A model generated the notes under the pieces. The model was not told where the DNA came from. It did no database searches and worked only from the letters and a program-made list of their open reading frames with translations. The translations under genes and the position numbers were made by a program. 64,000 nt of DNA from Gymnorhina tibicen. Its lineage: Eukaryota; Chordata; Aves; Passeriformes; Artamidae. Numbering within the stretch: the stretch's first letter is position 1; every line of letters begins with the position of its first letter. Shown here piece by piece: positions 37,833 through 48,393 of this stretch. The DNA lies in contig VXAZ01002109.1 of assembly GCA_013399875.1 (NCBI GenBank), positions 2,276,716 through 2,340,715 on the forward strand, written 5' to 3'.

Positions 37833-39763
37833 AAGTGCTTCCAAATCAGGGAGCAGCATGTTTCCTTATACAAATATTGACAGGAATCCTTCAGTTTATT
37901 TGGAATTTTCCTGAGAAAGCTGCAACAATATGGTAATACCTCTTCACTACTTTTCACACAGTTGTTTCAACTGTTGGCACCAGGAAATCCTTATTGTTTT
38001 AATCAATACCACTTGGAGTGATGACATGTTTCTTTTTTACTTTAAGTGACTGACACGGTGCATTTCCTTGCACAAAGTTCTCATGAGACACTTTTGTGCT
38101 GTGCTCAATATATCCAACAGAAAATACGTATTTGCCAGAAGGTTGAAAGAAGGGACTGCTATTTTTTCCTCTCACATTTTTCATCCTGATACTTTATGCT
38201 TCATTGCTGTACTTTCAAACTCACAAATGACCCCGAGAAAAGCAATGGGACTTCTGTCAATGGTTATAATGAAACATCTGAGTAATATCTGGAAGATCAG
38301 GATTTGCTCATTTAATGAAGGTTTGACTTTAACCTTGATGGTTCCTTCCTCCTCCATCTCCTTTCTACTGCTTACACTTGAACAAAAAAATCTATACAAT
38401 AATGCTTTAATGCTTTACATTAATTTCAGAATTGATTAAAGTTTTTAAGACAATTTGAATATAATATGCGTATACCAAACTAACAGACTACGATGCATGA
38501 AAACAGCCCAGTAACCTCTGTCCCTGTGCTAGTAACAGCAAGAAATACTCCATTTTCAGTACTCAGAGAACAGGCAGGACCCTCAGTCCCTGTTCCCAAA
38601 GACTGTAAGCAGTGAAGGAATTCAACACCCGCAGTACTCATGTCAATGTTTGAGATAAACAGAGAAAATGCACTTGTTTGCATAGTGCTACATATGTTCA
38701 TCACCCAGCACAATGAATGAGTGTGCAAAATAAACATTTCTGACTTCAAACTTTTACAACTTAACACAGGCCCCTTACAGAGCTTAATTGCAGCAGCTGC
38801 ACATCCACTGATCTGCTGAAGCTTATGTGGTATGACATCCTCTCTGTTCTTTTTTTCCTGACTTGATCAAGCAAATTTGTAGCTTCCAAGCTTCATTCAG
38901 TTAAGTATTGCAAAGCAAACAGCATTTTGTGCTTTCTGAGTTTGTTTGTTTGGGTTGTTTTTTCCCATTTCTCCTCTCTTTCCATGATTGGGACTTCCTG
39001 TTTACCTCTCAAGGACCTTCAAATCATCCTTCAGTCACAAACTTCCTCTTTCCGTGCCATCCTGTACCACTCCAGACCGCAAAAAATTAGACATCTGCTT
39101 TAATGAAGGTGGGATTAAAGCCCAAATTTATCTGTATCACAAGGCCCAAACTTCTGAGCTGTTGAATGCATTTTCCTCTCATGGATTCTTGAGTGTAAGT
39201 GACTGCACGATGGTCCATATTTCTATAGTTAAGGCGCAAAATGCCACAACCATCTCATCCTATTTCGCTGGTGCAAAACCAATGTGGGTAACAAAAGAAG
39301 TGGCAGTAAAGAATATTCTGCTTTCCGAAAAGATGCAGGTTTGTGATGGAGAATACAAATGATTGGATTGCCATTTCTTTAAACTCTGAACTAATTTCTC
39401 TGTTTCAAACAGAGCCAGTCTTACGAGAAGATCTATACCAGCCAGTTAAAAAGTAATTATCAATACTTAGACCTTGCAGTAATACAACCAAACAGTATAA
39501 TTTTTCCATTCTGCTAAGTTATGAATCAGTCACTAGGTAAATTCCTGAAAATAGTTATGTTTTAGAAAACTCATAATTAACCGTCTTATTTGGGGCAAAT
39601 GCAGGGTCTTACTCCTTAAAACAAAGTTTAAGAACAAATAGGAATCATAGCTACTTGCCTGGGAATCCTTCCAAAAAGGACAATTATGTGAGTGTAAAGT
39701 TATTATTGCTATGTTGTAAGATTAAACAGGACATTCTGAAAAAAGTTTACACACTTTTGTGCA
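37833..39763. other. Non-coding DNA, no gene seen
   Basis: Includes overlapping + strand ORFs of 123 (38068-38439) and 124 (38988-39362) codons with no recognised product. The second has a more protein-like composition than most but no motif. Confidence 0.45.
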
Positions 39764-39806
39764 TATGCATAGCACTTTTTATAAAGTATGCATAGCACTT
39801 TTTATA
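39764..39806 (+). repeat. 20-bp perfect direct repeat, period 23
   Basis: TATGCATAGCACTTTTTATA occurs at 39764-39783 and again at 39787-39806, a recent-looking local duplication. Confidence 0.85.
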
Positions 39807-41703
39807 TTTGTAAGACTTAAATTCAACAACAGAGAGTGCACAATAAAGGGGGAAAAAATAAATATATCAGGAAACATGTCTAGGACCCTAAAGATTACCT
39901 TCATTTTTTTTTTCCTAATGCACAAAAATTAATTGCTGTTTCATATGCAGCATCAACTTCGGACACTGGCATTCTGACTGTAAAGTGCTCTTGAAAGAGA
40001 ACTTGGTGAGACTTGCCCTTGTTAAGCTTGAACTTTTTTTTTCTGAAACTCCTTGAAAAATAAAGGAAAGAAAAAACAACTCTAGACATGCAGGAAATAC
40101 CTGGTTTTGTGTTGTAGTCAGTCACGAGAATTAGGAAATATATTTTGAACTGTACTGAACTACAGACCATTTGACTATGCTAGACATTTGGCTCTTATGT
40201 CACTGGTGTATAATGCTGATTCTATGACCAATAAATGCACAAAGTTGGGTAGGACAGAGCTGGGTGCATGGCTGAGTACAGCACAAAATTTTCAAACAGT
40301 TAGGGATGGTAAAATTACCTTTGACTTCAGCATAGTAGGGCATACTTCACTTTAACAAATGACTTGCAACACTTTAGACATTTATCCCATCCATCTCTTT
40401 AAAAACACATCTAATTAGTTTAACTTGATCCAGACAACTTTTAAAAATTACAATAAAAACAAATAAATCCCCTGATATCCCCAGTTCACTAGCAATAAGA
40501 AAAGTCTGAGTTTAAATGCTATCTTTGACCCCTGCTCCTCACAGAAAGTTAATGTGCAAAAAAAAAGAAAAAAAAGAAAAAGGGAGAGAATCCAGTATGT
40601 CTTTTATCAAAAGTCAATTCAAATCTCAATATAAGGTTCAAACCTTCTGCAGCATACATTATCATTAAGATGAAATATTTAGTGGCTCTGTATTCCGGTC
40701 ATCTTTTGACAATAACCTACAATGTCTCAGAGGTGGCAGGTGCTGGAGAATTCAGTGAATTTTTAAAGAATATCTCATTTTTCAGGAAGGAGGGTTGAAA
40801 ACCGCTAATTTGTATTAGTATGCCATTGATTAAATTGCACCTTCCATTTTAAATGTCCTGAACAACTCCTATAAGCATTAAAAATTTTAGCTGCTTTGAA
40901 TCTTTTACAGGCAGTTTATAAAACTTTGAAACATTGCTATTTAATAGCCATCTCCATCTGTTGCCCCAGTGAATGGGTATAAGTCTTTGTCCTGTGGAAA
41001 ATAGGAAGTCACATTTTTGGAGCTCATGTAATGTTCTTTAGAGATAAGCTTTTCACAAATCATAGCTACTAATAATGTTTCGGGCTTCCCTGTCTGATAG
41101 GTGCAAGGTGAACACAAGGTTGGAAGAAAATTAAAGTAGAACTGCTTTTACAATTTTTTTAGATTAAAATCTCACTAACATTTATTATTTGAATTCAAGC
41201 AAATGTTAAAAAGTAAAGTTTTTGTGATTATTAAGTGAGTATTAAAGCAAAATGGAAATTGCATTGCTAAACATCCCATTGCATTCACATGGATATGCAC
41301 ACAGAAGATATTTCACATTTTGGAAAGCATCTGCCAAGGAAAAAAGCTTTTAAGTACTTATTTTTGTGTGGAACTCTACTCACAGAGTTAATTCACACCA
41401 CAAACAGGGCAGAGGAAAAAGTACTTCTCTTGGGGGTTTCAGAATAGCACTCGAAGCAACCAGCTCTCTGAGACTTTCAATAGCTTTATCATAGATTGCA
41501 TTACATTTCCATGAGTCTTTACTAATTAAAGGCAATTAGGTTGACCTGGTACCAAGGATAAGACCTTTTGGGGCTGGTAGCACACTTCATGTCCATTGTT
41601 AGCAGCCATGTTTACAAAGAGTATCTTCTCCATGAGTAGTCCCACTCCATCAGCAGGCTCACTTGTGACAGCCAGACATAACTGGAGCGTGGGACAGTGC
41701 AGT
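39807..41703. other. Non-coding DNA with A/G-rich tract
   Basis: T-runs at 39904-39913 and near 40034-40042, and an A-rich/GA tract at 40558-40590. The stretch from about 40800 to 41300 has the look of unique AT-rich sequence, possibly conserved, but nothing can be assigned. Confidence 0.5.
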
Positions 41704-42204
41704 CATATAATCATACAATCATACAATCATCAAGGCTGGAAGAGACCTTTCAAATCATCAAGTCCAACTGTCAACCCAGCACTACGACTGTGACCCCTAA
41801 ACCACTAAACCATCACCCAGTGCCAGACCCAGGCACCGCTTAAACACCTCCAGGGATGGTGACTCTACCACCTGCATGGGCAACTTATTCCAATGCCTGA
41901 CCGCTCTAACGTTGAAAAATATTTTTCCAGTGTCTAATCTGAATCTCTCCTGTCTCAGCTTAAGACCATTTCCTCTAGTCTTCTCGCTGTAGGTATGGTG
42001 GAAGAGACCAGCACTCACCTCACTACAACCTCCTTTCAAGGAGTTGAAGAGTTGTGCCACTGCAGGACAGAGCAAAGGGGAAGCCTCTGCCTCTGAGATG
42101 TACAGCCCAGGTGTCCCTGGCAGTGAAGGAGAAGATAACCTTGGACAGCTTTGAGAGATCTGATGAGCAGTAAGGGCTGAGCATGACCCCGTTGTCTCTT
42201 TCAC
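41704..42204 (-). mobile_element. CR1 LINE, 5'-truncated 3' end, best preserved copy
   Basis: Read on the minus strand, the element ends at 41704 in three 8-bp units of the ATTGTATG type, matching the CR1 3' tail of short 8-bp repeats. Inward from this come the block complementary to CTGGAAGAGACCTTTCAAATC, then GTCACCATCCCTGGAGGTGT (minus strand) and GGAAATGGTCTTAAGC. These are CR1 3'-UTR and ORF2-end sequences. Homology is clear from 41704 to about 42090. From there to 42204 it is uncertain, and the 5' limit is a guess. No target-site duplication was seen, as is usual for CR1. Confidence 0.92.
41797..42204 (-). pseudogene. CR1 ORF2 C-terminal fragment (open frame)
   Basis: A 135-codon open frame whose last ~90 residues follow the C-terminal end of the CR1 ORF2 protein, which carries endonuclease and reverse transcriptase. 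Recognisable pieces are [19 protein letters not shown], then a segment ending VRHWNKLP, then [12 protein letters not shown] before the stop. The catalytic reverse-transcriptase and endonuclease domains lie upstream in a full-length CR1 and are absent here, so the fragment cannot retrotranspose by itself. The N-terminal ~40 codons do not clearly match CR1, and the ATG is not the native start. The frame is uninterrupted over the conserved part, which suggests a relatively young insertion. Confidence 0.85.
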
Positions 42205-43931
42205 TCCCTACATCTTTTCTTTGATGCCACAGAGAACAAAAGAGCAGCTATTTTGCACTTGCCTGAATGAAAAGTTCTGGATAATACTTACACATGCCAT
42301 ACTTGAGAGGAAAAACGTACATTTTTAGAAAAGATCATTTCTATAAACATTTCCACCTCAATATATGCAAAGCAAAACTTTAAGTGAAAAGGGTAGGAAC
42401 GAAGCTGAAGTAAGCTTACAAAACCAGCTATATTAACAATGGAAAGCTTCTTTTTTCTTTTCATTTCCTCTCCTCTGGCAATAAGATTCCAGAGAAACCA
42501 GCTTCATAGAAAATGAGCAAGTGAAAAAGTGCCTAGTGACTAGACCTATACTGGAAATAAGTACTTTCCAGATGTAATCTAATGCCGTTTTGAGACTGAC
42601 TTCACAGAGGAAATGAACCCTTCAATTAATATTTGACTGACTGTTTCCTTGTCCTCAGTGATATTTTTTTTAGTTTGAAAGAGTAAAATCCAGATTGTTG
42701 TGACAATTGTGAGAACAAATTAGTCAGAATTTATAAATCACATGGAAGAAAAATTGGTATTGCTGATAATTATGAAATTGGATGAAATAAGCAAAAGATG
42801 TTGCATTGAAAACCAGTGGTTTTCTGCTTTTTTTCGTCTCAAAGTTAGAAAGTGGTGATGGAGGTTTCAGTACTCCAGTTAAGGAAGTTGGGCTTCATAT
42901 TCCTATCTTAGTATTGACATAATTTTGCCTTTCCAGTTTTGTAGGAATGTGAAGACAACTGACTCATTTGCACAAAACATCAAAAGTCTGAAAACTTTGA
43001 TAAGTTTTCCTTTAGCTTACAACCACCTAAACTGTGAAAGAAATAACTGTGTGCTTTGATCAGGTTTGCAAATAGAGCAGATGACTCCTGGATTCTTAAA
43101 AATATAATTCACACCTCAGTAAACCCATATCTCCTAGGAAATACTGGCACTTGAATGTGTAGAATTGAAGGCAGAAAATTATTGGGGAAGGTAAACCTCA
43201 GGGATCTGCTTCCCATGGAGCCAGGCAGCCACACCTGCACACATACATGTACACACATATAACCCATCCTTCTCACAGCATAGTTGTGTTTTGTTTGCAT
43301 TTTGTTTACATTTTATTTTATTATCTTACTTCATTTTACTTTTACAGTTAACCTGAGGCTTACATGAACAAAATTACAATAGTTCTTTCTTAGCTGCATG
43401 ATGAATAAAGGCCACTGTTTGTTCTTGAATTACAAAACATTGGTACTAAAATATGTAAGAATAAACACTGGAAAGAAGGGATAAGTTTTTGGTTTTAAAC
43501 ATCTGTTTTAAAGTGATATGAAGGAGTGAAATTAAATTTAATAATCTCTCTTCCTTCCTCTGCTTTTGAAATCATAAGACAATGTGGTAGGACATGTGTT
43601 TCAGATCTAGTGTGGTATTTTCAGATGTAGACAATTCATTATCCGTGGTTCTCCTTTTCTGCATAAACCATGATTTTTCTAAGTACAAAATTGTCTGGTA
43701 AATTGTCCCCAGGTTACACAACATAAAACAGCATTTATGTATAATAAGGCATTAACTCCACCTGCTATAGACAGTGTTTATTCTGCACATTTTGTTTTCT
43801 CTGTTGGATTGCAGCCAGTGAACTCAATAGTTTGTTAGAAAGCAATGGATCTTACATGTCAAATTGTCTGATTATTTTACATAAGTTTAATCATCTGTCA
43901 GCCTTTTTTCAAAGGAATAGAAGGGAAGTTC
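42205..43931. other. Non-coding DNA, no gene seen
   Basis: AT-rich sequence. A short AC-rich patch lies at about 43230-43260. No recognisable exon or repeat family. Confidence 0.5.
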
Positions 43932-43998
43932 TTCCATGCTTTTTAAGAGCTATTTCTCCAATAAGGTTTTTCCATGCTTTTTCATGGCTATTTCTCCA
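43932..43998 (+). repeat. 29-bp near-identical direct repeat, period 38
   Basis: The 29 bases at 43932-43960 recur at 43970-43998. Both begin TTCCATGCTTTTT and end GCTATTTCTCCA, and they differ at three positions in between. Confidence 0.8.
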
Positions 43999-44049
43999 CT
44001 GAAAAACTCATTTTTAACATCTTTGTCATATTCTAACTCACGTATGTGT

Positions 44050-44090
44050 GTGCCTAAATCAGGCCACAAGGTGTGAGCTGATTTAGGCAC
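44050..44090. repeat. Perfect 13-bp inverted repeat, 15-nt loop
   Basis: GTGCCTAAATCAG at 44050-44062 and CTGATTTAGGCAC at 44078-44090 are exact reverse complements. The stem does not extend outward, so it is short for a microRNA precursor. A perfect stem of this length and spacing is not expected by chance in 64 kb of this composition (my rough estimate is well under one). Confidence 0.85.
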
Positions 44091-45878
44091 TGAGCTACAG
44101 GACTTCTGCACTCACATTAATCACACACGTGCAAATGCTCCTCAGTTGTGCCAACCACCTGCTCATTCTCATTTATACAATGTCTTCTGGACAACTTGGA
44201 TTATACCTATGCCCATCTTTATGCCTACAGCTGTGTGGCTCAGGGCGTCACACCTCCTTGGACCAGTGGATCAGCCTAATCGAGAGAACTTTATCACACC
44301 GAAGCTAAATCTTTTGACTGACTGTCCATTTGGATCAGTCAGTTGACAACAAAGCAGTAAGTGACATAACATTTTTCTCTCCTGTGCAGGACAGAACTGT
44401 GCTTAATTAGGCATTTAAGAGAGACTTAACGTCTACAGTTCTCACCACACATGTTATTTTCAAGCAGCTCAATGATCTGAAACACCAATTAGTTTCAACT
44501 CACACCTATTATCCTCCTTTAGTGCACTGTTAATTCAAAGTCCAAATTCCCATCCTTGTCAAAAGTCGTAATTTTCTCTTTTTGTAAGTGTTTCCTCTGA
44601 AGTTCTGAAACATATAGTGCCAAATGCCATTACTTAAAACTTAATACGGAGGCCTTACACCACTTGCCAAGTTTCCAGTTTTCATGTTTTTAGGCTCAGC
44701 ATATTCTCTTGCTTTTTCTCCATTGATGAACATATTGTTTCAACTCCCTAGAAACATTCTCTCTTCAACATTTTTCTTTCTAAACCAGGTACAGATTTTT
44801 ACAGGACACCAGTGGTATCACCAAAGTTGACTAAGATGACTGCAGACTCATAAAGCATTGCAAACAAACATGCATTGTATGTTAGAAAGGTTGAAACATA
44901 AGGTCTTCACCTTTCTCACATATCATAAGCCATTCCGCAGTAACATCAGAAAAAATATTCAAGGCTTAATATGAGAAAAACCAGAAGCCTTCAACTAAGA
45001 ATGCTTAAAAAAAATCTCCATTATTTACCAGTTAATTTTCAGATCACTCATTTTCACCAGGCCATAGTCCAAAGAGGGAGGAAAATTCTTAGCCAGGTTT
45101 TTACCATATATGATTACAAGCCTGTAAAATCAGTGACTCCTACAACACTGCAGGCATAGCTGATAGTAGCCCCTTATTTGTTCCAAACATTACTATTAAC
45201 AAAACAGATGAAAGAAATGGGGGAAATAACTTATGGCTTAAATATGGCTTTTGTTTGAATTTCTTTAATGCAACTTAGATCATGCTTAGAAGAAGAGTCA
45301 GAAAAAAATTACCAAGTATCAAAATAAGCACTTTAAAAAAGCATTTGTTACTTTACCTTTTCCTTTAGAAAACTAATGTTCATAAATGCTGATGACTGAT
45401 TACATTAATTTCCCTTATTAACTTTTTTAATAGTTTATTATATATAATCATAAAATTGTTCAGCTGTTCCTTAGTTTTTGAATGCTCATTTCGAAATTTG
45501 GGGGAACTATATGAGGTGGGAAACATTTCAAATCTCCTGCTTATGAGTTGACAGTACAGGATTTCCCATCACAACACAATGACTTTCCTAACTAATATAC
45601 AAAGTTACTTACCTGCACCTGCTGATGTTCTTTCATGCATGCTGTCTATACAAATTAGCATGTTTCACAAACTGCTTCCAGCTATTGCAAACTGAAATAT
45701 CAGTTACATGTGAATTTTTTCAGTTAAGCTGACAACGTTGCTCAAAATCTGTTGGAGTGCTTTGTCCATCCAGCCTACCATCAAATATCTATTCATTTCA
45801 CATCTATCTGACTAGTTTTACCTCTGATCCTCTTAATTAGGGTGACAGATTGCATAAAAATATATAGTGTTTGTAGGT
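44091..45878. other. Non-coding DNA, no gene seen
   Basis: AT-rich sequence with short ORFs (66 codons or fewer). No recognisable feature. Confidence 0.5.
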
Positions 45879-45930
45879 AAAAAAACCAAAACCAAAACCA
45901 CAAACAAAAAAAAAACAAATCTTTTTTTTC
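45879..45930 (+). repeat. A/C-rich tract followed by T-run
   Basis: Units of AAAACC repeat three times and then give way to A-runs and, after AAATC, a T8 run. Confidence 0.75.
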
Positions 45931-47225
45931 CCAAAACTGGAGAGACAGCTCTAAAATTGTTGATTGGACTTTCAGAAAAATATGATGTAAACCCTTTGGT
46001 TTGGATGGAACTCTAGAATAACCTGTGATATGAACTATGGTCATGTCTTATTTCAGAACAAATGTAAATCTCAGTTTATATATATGCATGGTATATCCTA
46101 CCGCCTCAAAAAATATCTCCAAGCTCAATTTTGTATGTCTCTGCACACTTCCAGTCAAATGTACATATCAAAACCACTCAGAGGAAAAATTTAATTTTTC
46201 CTCATATCAGCAGCTAAGAGATCTAGCATATGTACAAGGATCAAAATTTGCAGCTAACTGTATTAGAGACAAAAGTAACCTCAATGCCAGACAAAATGTA
46301 AAAGACTGACTAGAATGCATCCAAGATGGACTATCCACTTGAGACCATTTTTATTTAGATTCATAGAACTGCCTTCTCATGCTCATGTTCCAAAATGAAA
46401 AGGCTGGACAGCACAGAGCACCAGCAAAGCATTCAAGTCCCAAAAAACTGTCAAACAAAATTGTCTTTCTCTGTATGTAAATTTGCACAGACCCTCCACA
46501 ACATTTGAAGACATCACAACAAAGCAAGGACAAATCTTATCTACAAGTGTAATTAATAAACTTCATATTTGTATAAAGGCGGTGAACAAGGATTAACAAA
46601 AAACAAGCAAAGTACAACTATAAGTCATAATTATTTCTCCAAACCAACAAGGAATATAACTGCACTTTCTTTGCCAAGGGTTAATTCTGGAGAGCTAAAC
46701 AGCACATTTTCTAGAGATTTTTGTTCCAGATTGCAGTTAAATCTGGCCAGGGATTCAGACTCTCAAAATTGAGGATGTTCAACCTCTAAACAGTCACAAA
46801 TGCTCAGCTTTTCATCTACAGTTCCTATCAAATATAGAAACATCTTTCATATGTTTAGTTTTTACACAGATTTCAGTACTCTTCAAACTTATTTTAAACC
46901 ATTTCATAGCTATCCTTCCTGCCTGTTAAACACATCAAGTGCTTCAGTGCCAGCTGGTGTCAGAAAAGAAAGTCTAAAAACAAAAAACGTACTGCTGGCT
47001 GTCTTCTATCCTTGCTGGCACCCACTGCTTGAAGACAGATTATAACACTACTTGTAGCTCTTCCAGTTTTCCACAGACACCAGAATTTTATAGTGGGAGA
47101 GGCAATTAACAATACTGCTCTCCAGCAAGGGGCATTTTCTGAGTTCCTTCCCTCAGTTCCATTATGATCTTCTCTTTTGATCCCCTTTTGTTTGCAAAAC
47201 AGCTTTCTATGTAGCAAACTAAAAG
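45931..47225. other. Non-coding DNA, no gene seen
   Basis: Several unrelated ORFs of 60-95 codons on both strands, and nothing with a known product. Confidence 0.5.
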
Positions 47226-47239
47226 AAAAAAAAAAAAAA
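47226..47239 (+). repeat. A14 homopolymer
   Basis: The longest single-base run noticed in the window. No poly(A) signal with mRNA-like upstream sequence was recognised. Confidence 0.85.
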
Positions 47240-48253
47240 GCAACCAAGAGAAATGCAAGGTGACTCTAATTTTTTTTATTCTATTCTGATGTGACCAGTG
47301 AACAGAGGGGGAAAAAAAAAGCCTTTGTATAGTGTGTATTCAAACCTTTCAGAAGATTTATGCATTCAATCCAGTACTGTCTCCACCTTGCCTTTCAGCT
47401 GCCCCACACCGTTCCCTACCAAAGAAGAGGCACCAACCACCTCATTTCCCTCTGTGCTCACCATAAGCATTGGAAGAGATGCTAAACTACACCACCACAT
47501 CAGATGAGACAGATCTATACAGCTCCATGTGCTCAAGAGTACAATGACATTGGAAAAAAAAAAGGGAGATTATATAAATCTTTTCAAACTAACATGTTTG
47601 AGTTACGCCCTTCTTTGGCATTTAAAGACAACTAGGAGATGTCTCATTTACTCCATATATTGATCCTGGGTTTTTTGTCAAAACCATAATTTTTTACAGT
47701 CAGTGTGACAATTTTCCTACAAGCAGGAAGGTTTTGTACAAACAAACATTTTGAAAACACTCAGATTTGCAGTTCTGTTGGCTTTAATTGGATCCATTTT
47801 GTGGAGCACCTTTAAGTGAAGACTGCATTTTTAAATAAGTTCCTACAGGACTGAACTATTATGCAGTAATTATAGGAAGACTTTAATAAAGCAATTGCTT
47901 AATATTTTCAGTTATTATTTTCATGAGACAATTTATTAGTTAAAACCATATAAAAATTAGATGGCAAGTGCATATCAGCTCTCTCACCATTAGAAATTTT
48001 AAAAATACCTGCAATGCTAATCTGATTAGAAGAACAAAGTCTAATTTAGTCAATGTTAATCTGGAAAAGAGAAAAATATCAACATATTAGAAATTACAAT
48101 ATGTGAGTCTCCTAATTTTACCTCCTAGTAGTAAAACTGAAAGATCTGCACCTCATGTAGTCATTTTTTAAATATAAGTAATATCCACTTTTCTTCCAAT
48201 AAAATGTTTTCTATCATGATTAAAATATTTTCATCCCTATTGCTGTTACTTGT
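47240..48253. other. Non-coding DNA, homeodomain-like AT motifs
   Basis: No gene. The 47800-47950 part is dense in TAATTA, CAATTG, TTATTA and TTTATTAG motifs in otherwise non-repetitive sequence. An enhancer-like conserved element is possible but cannot be shown without comparison to another genome. Confidence 0.35.
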
Positions 48254-48393
48254 CATAGACTCAGAGAATCATTAAGGTTGGAAAAGATCCCCCAGGTAAT
48301 CTGGTCCAACCTTTGACTGAACACCCCCACGACAACGAAACCATAGCACTAACTGCCATGTCCCGCTGTTTCTTGTAAAACAACACCTTACAT
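48254..48393 (-). mobile_element. CR1 LINE, short 3'-end fragment
   Basis: The + strand reads CATAGACTCAGAGAATCATT followed by AAGGTTGGAAAAGATCC and CTGGTCCAACC, the reverse complement of the CR1 3' terminus. The remainder to about 48393 follows the CR1 3' UTR loosely. Only the last ~140 bases of the element are present, a typical severe 5' truncation. It has the same orientation as the CR1 at 41.7 kb but differs in sequence, so it is an independent insertion. Confidence 0.85.
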
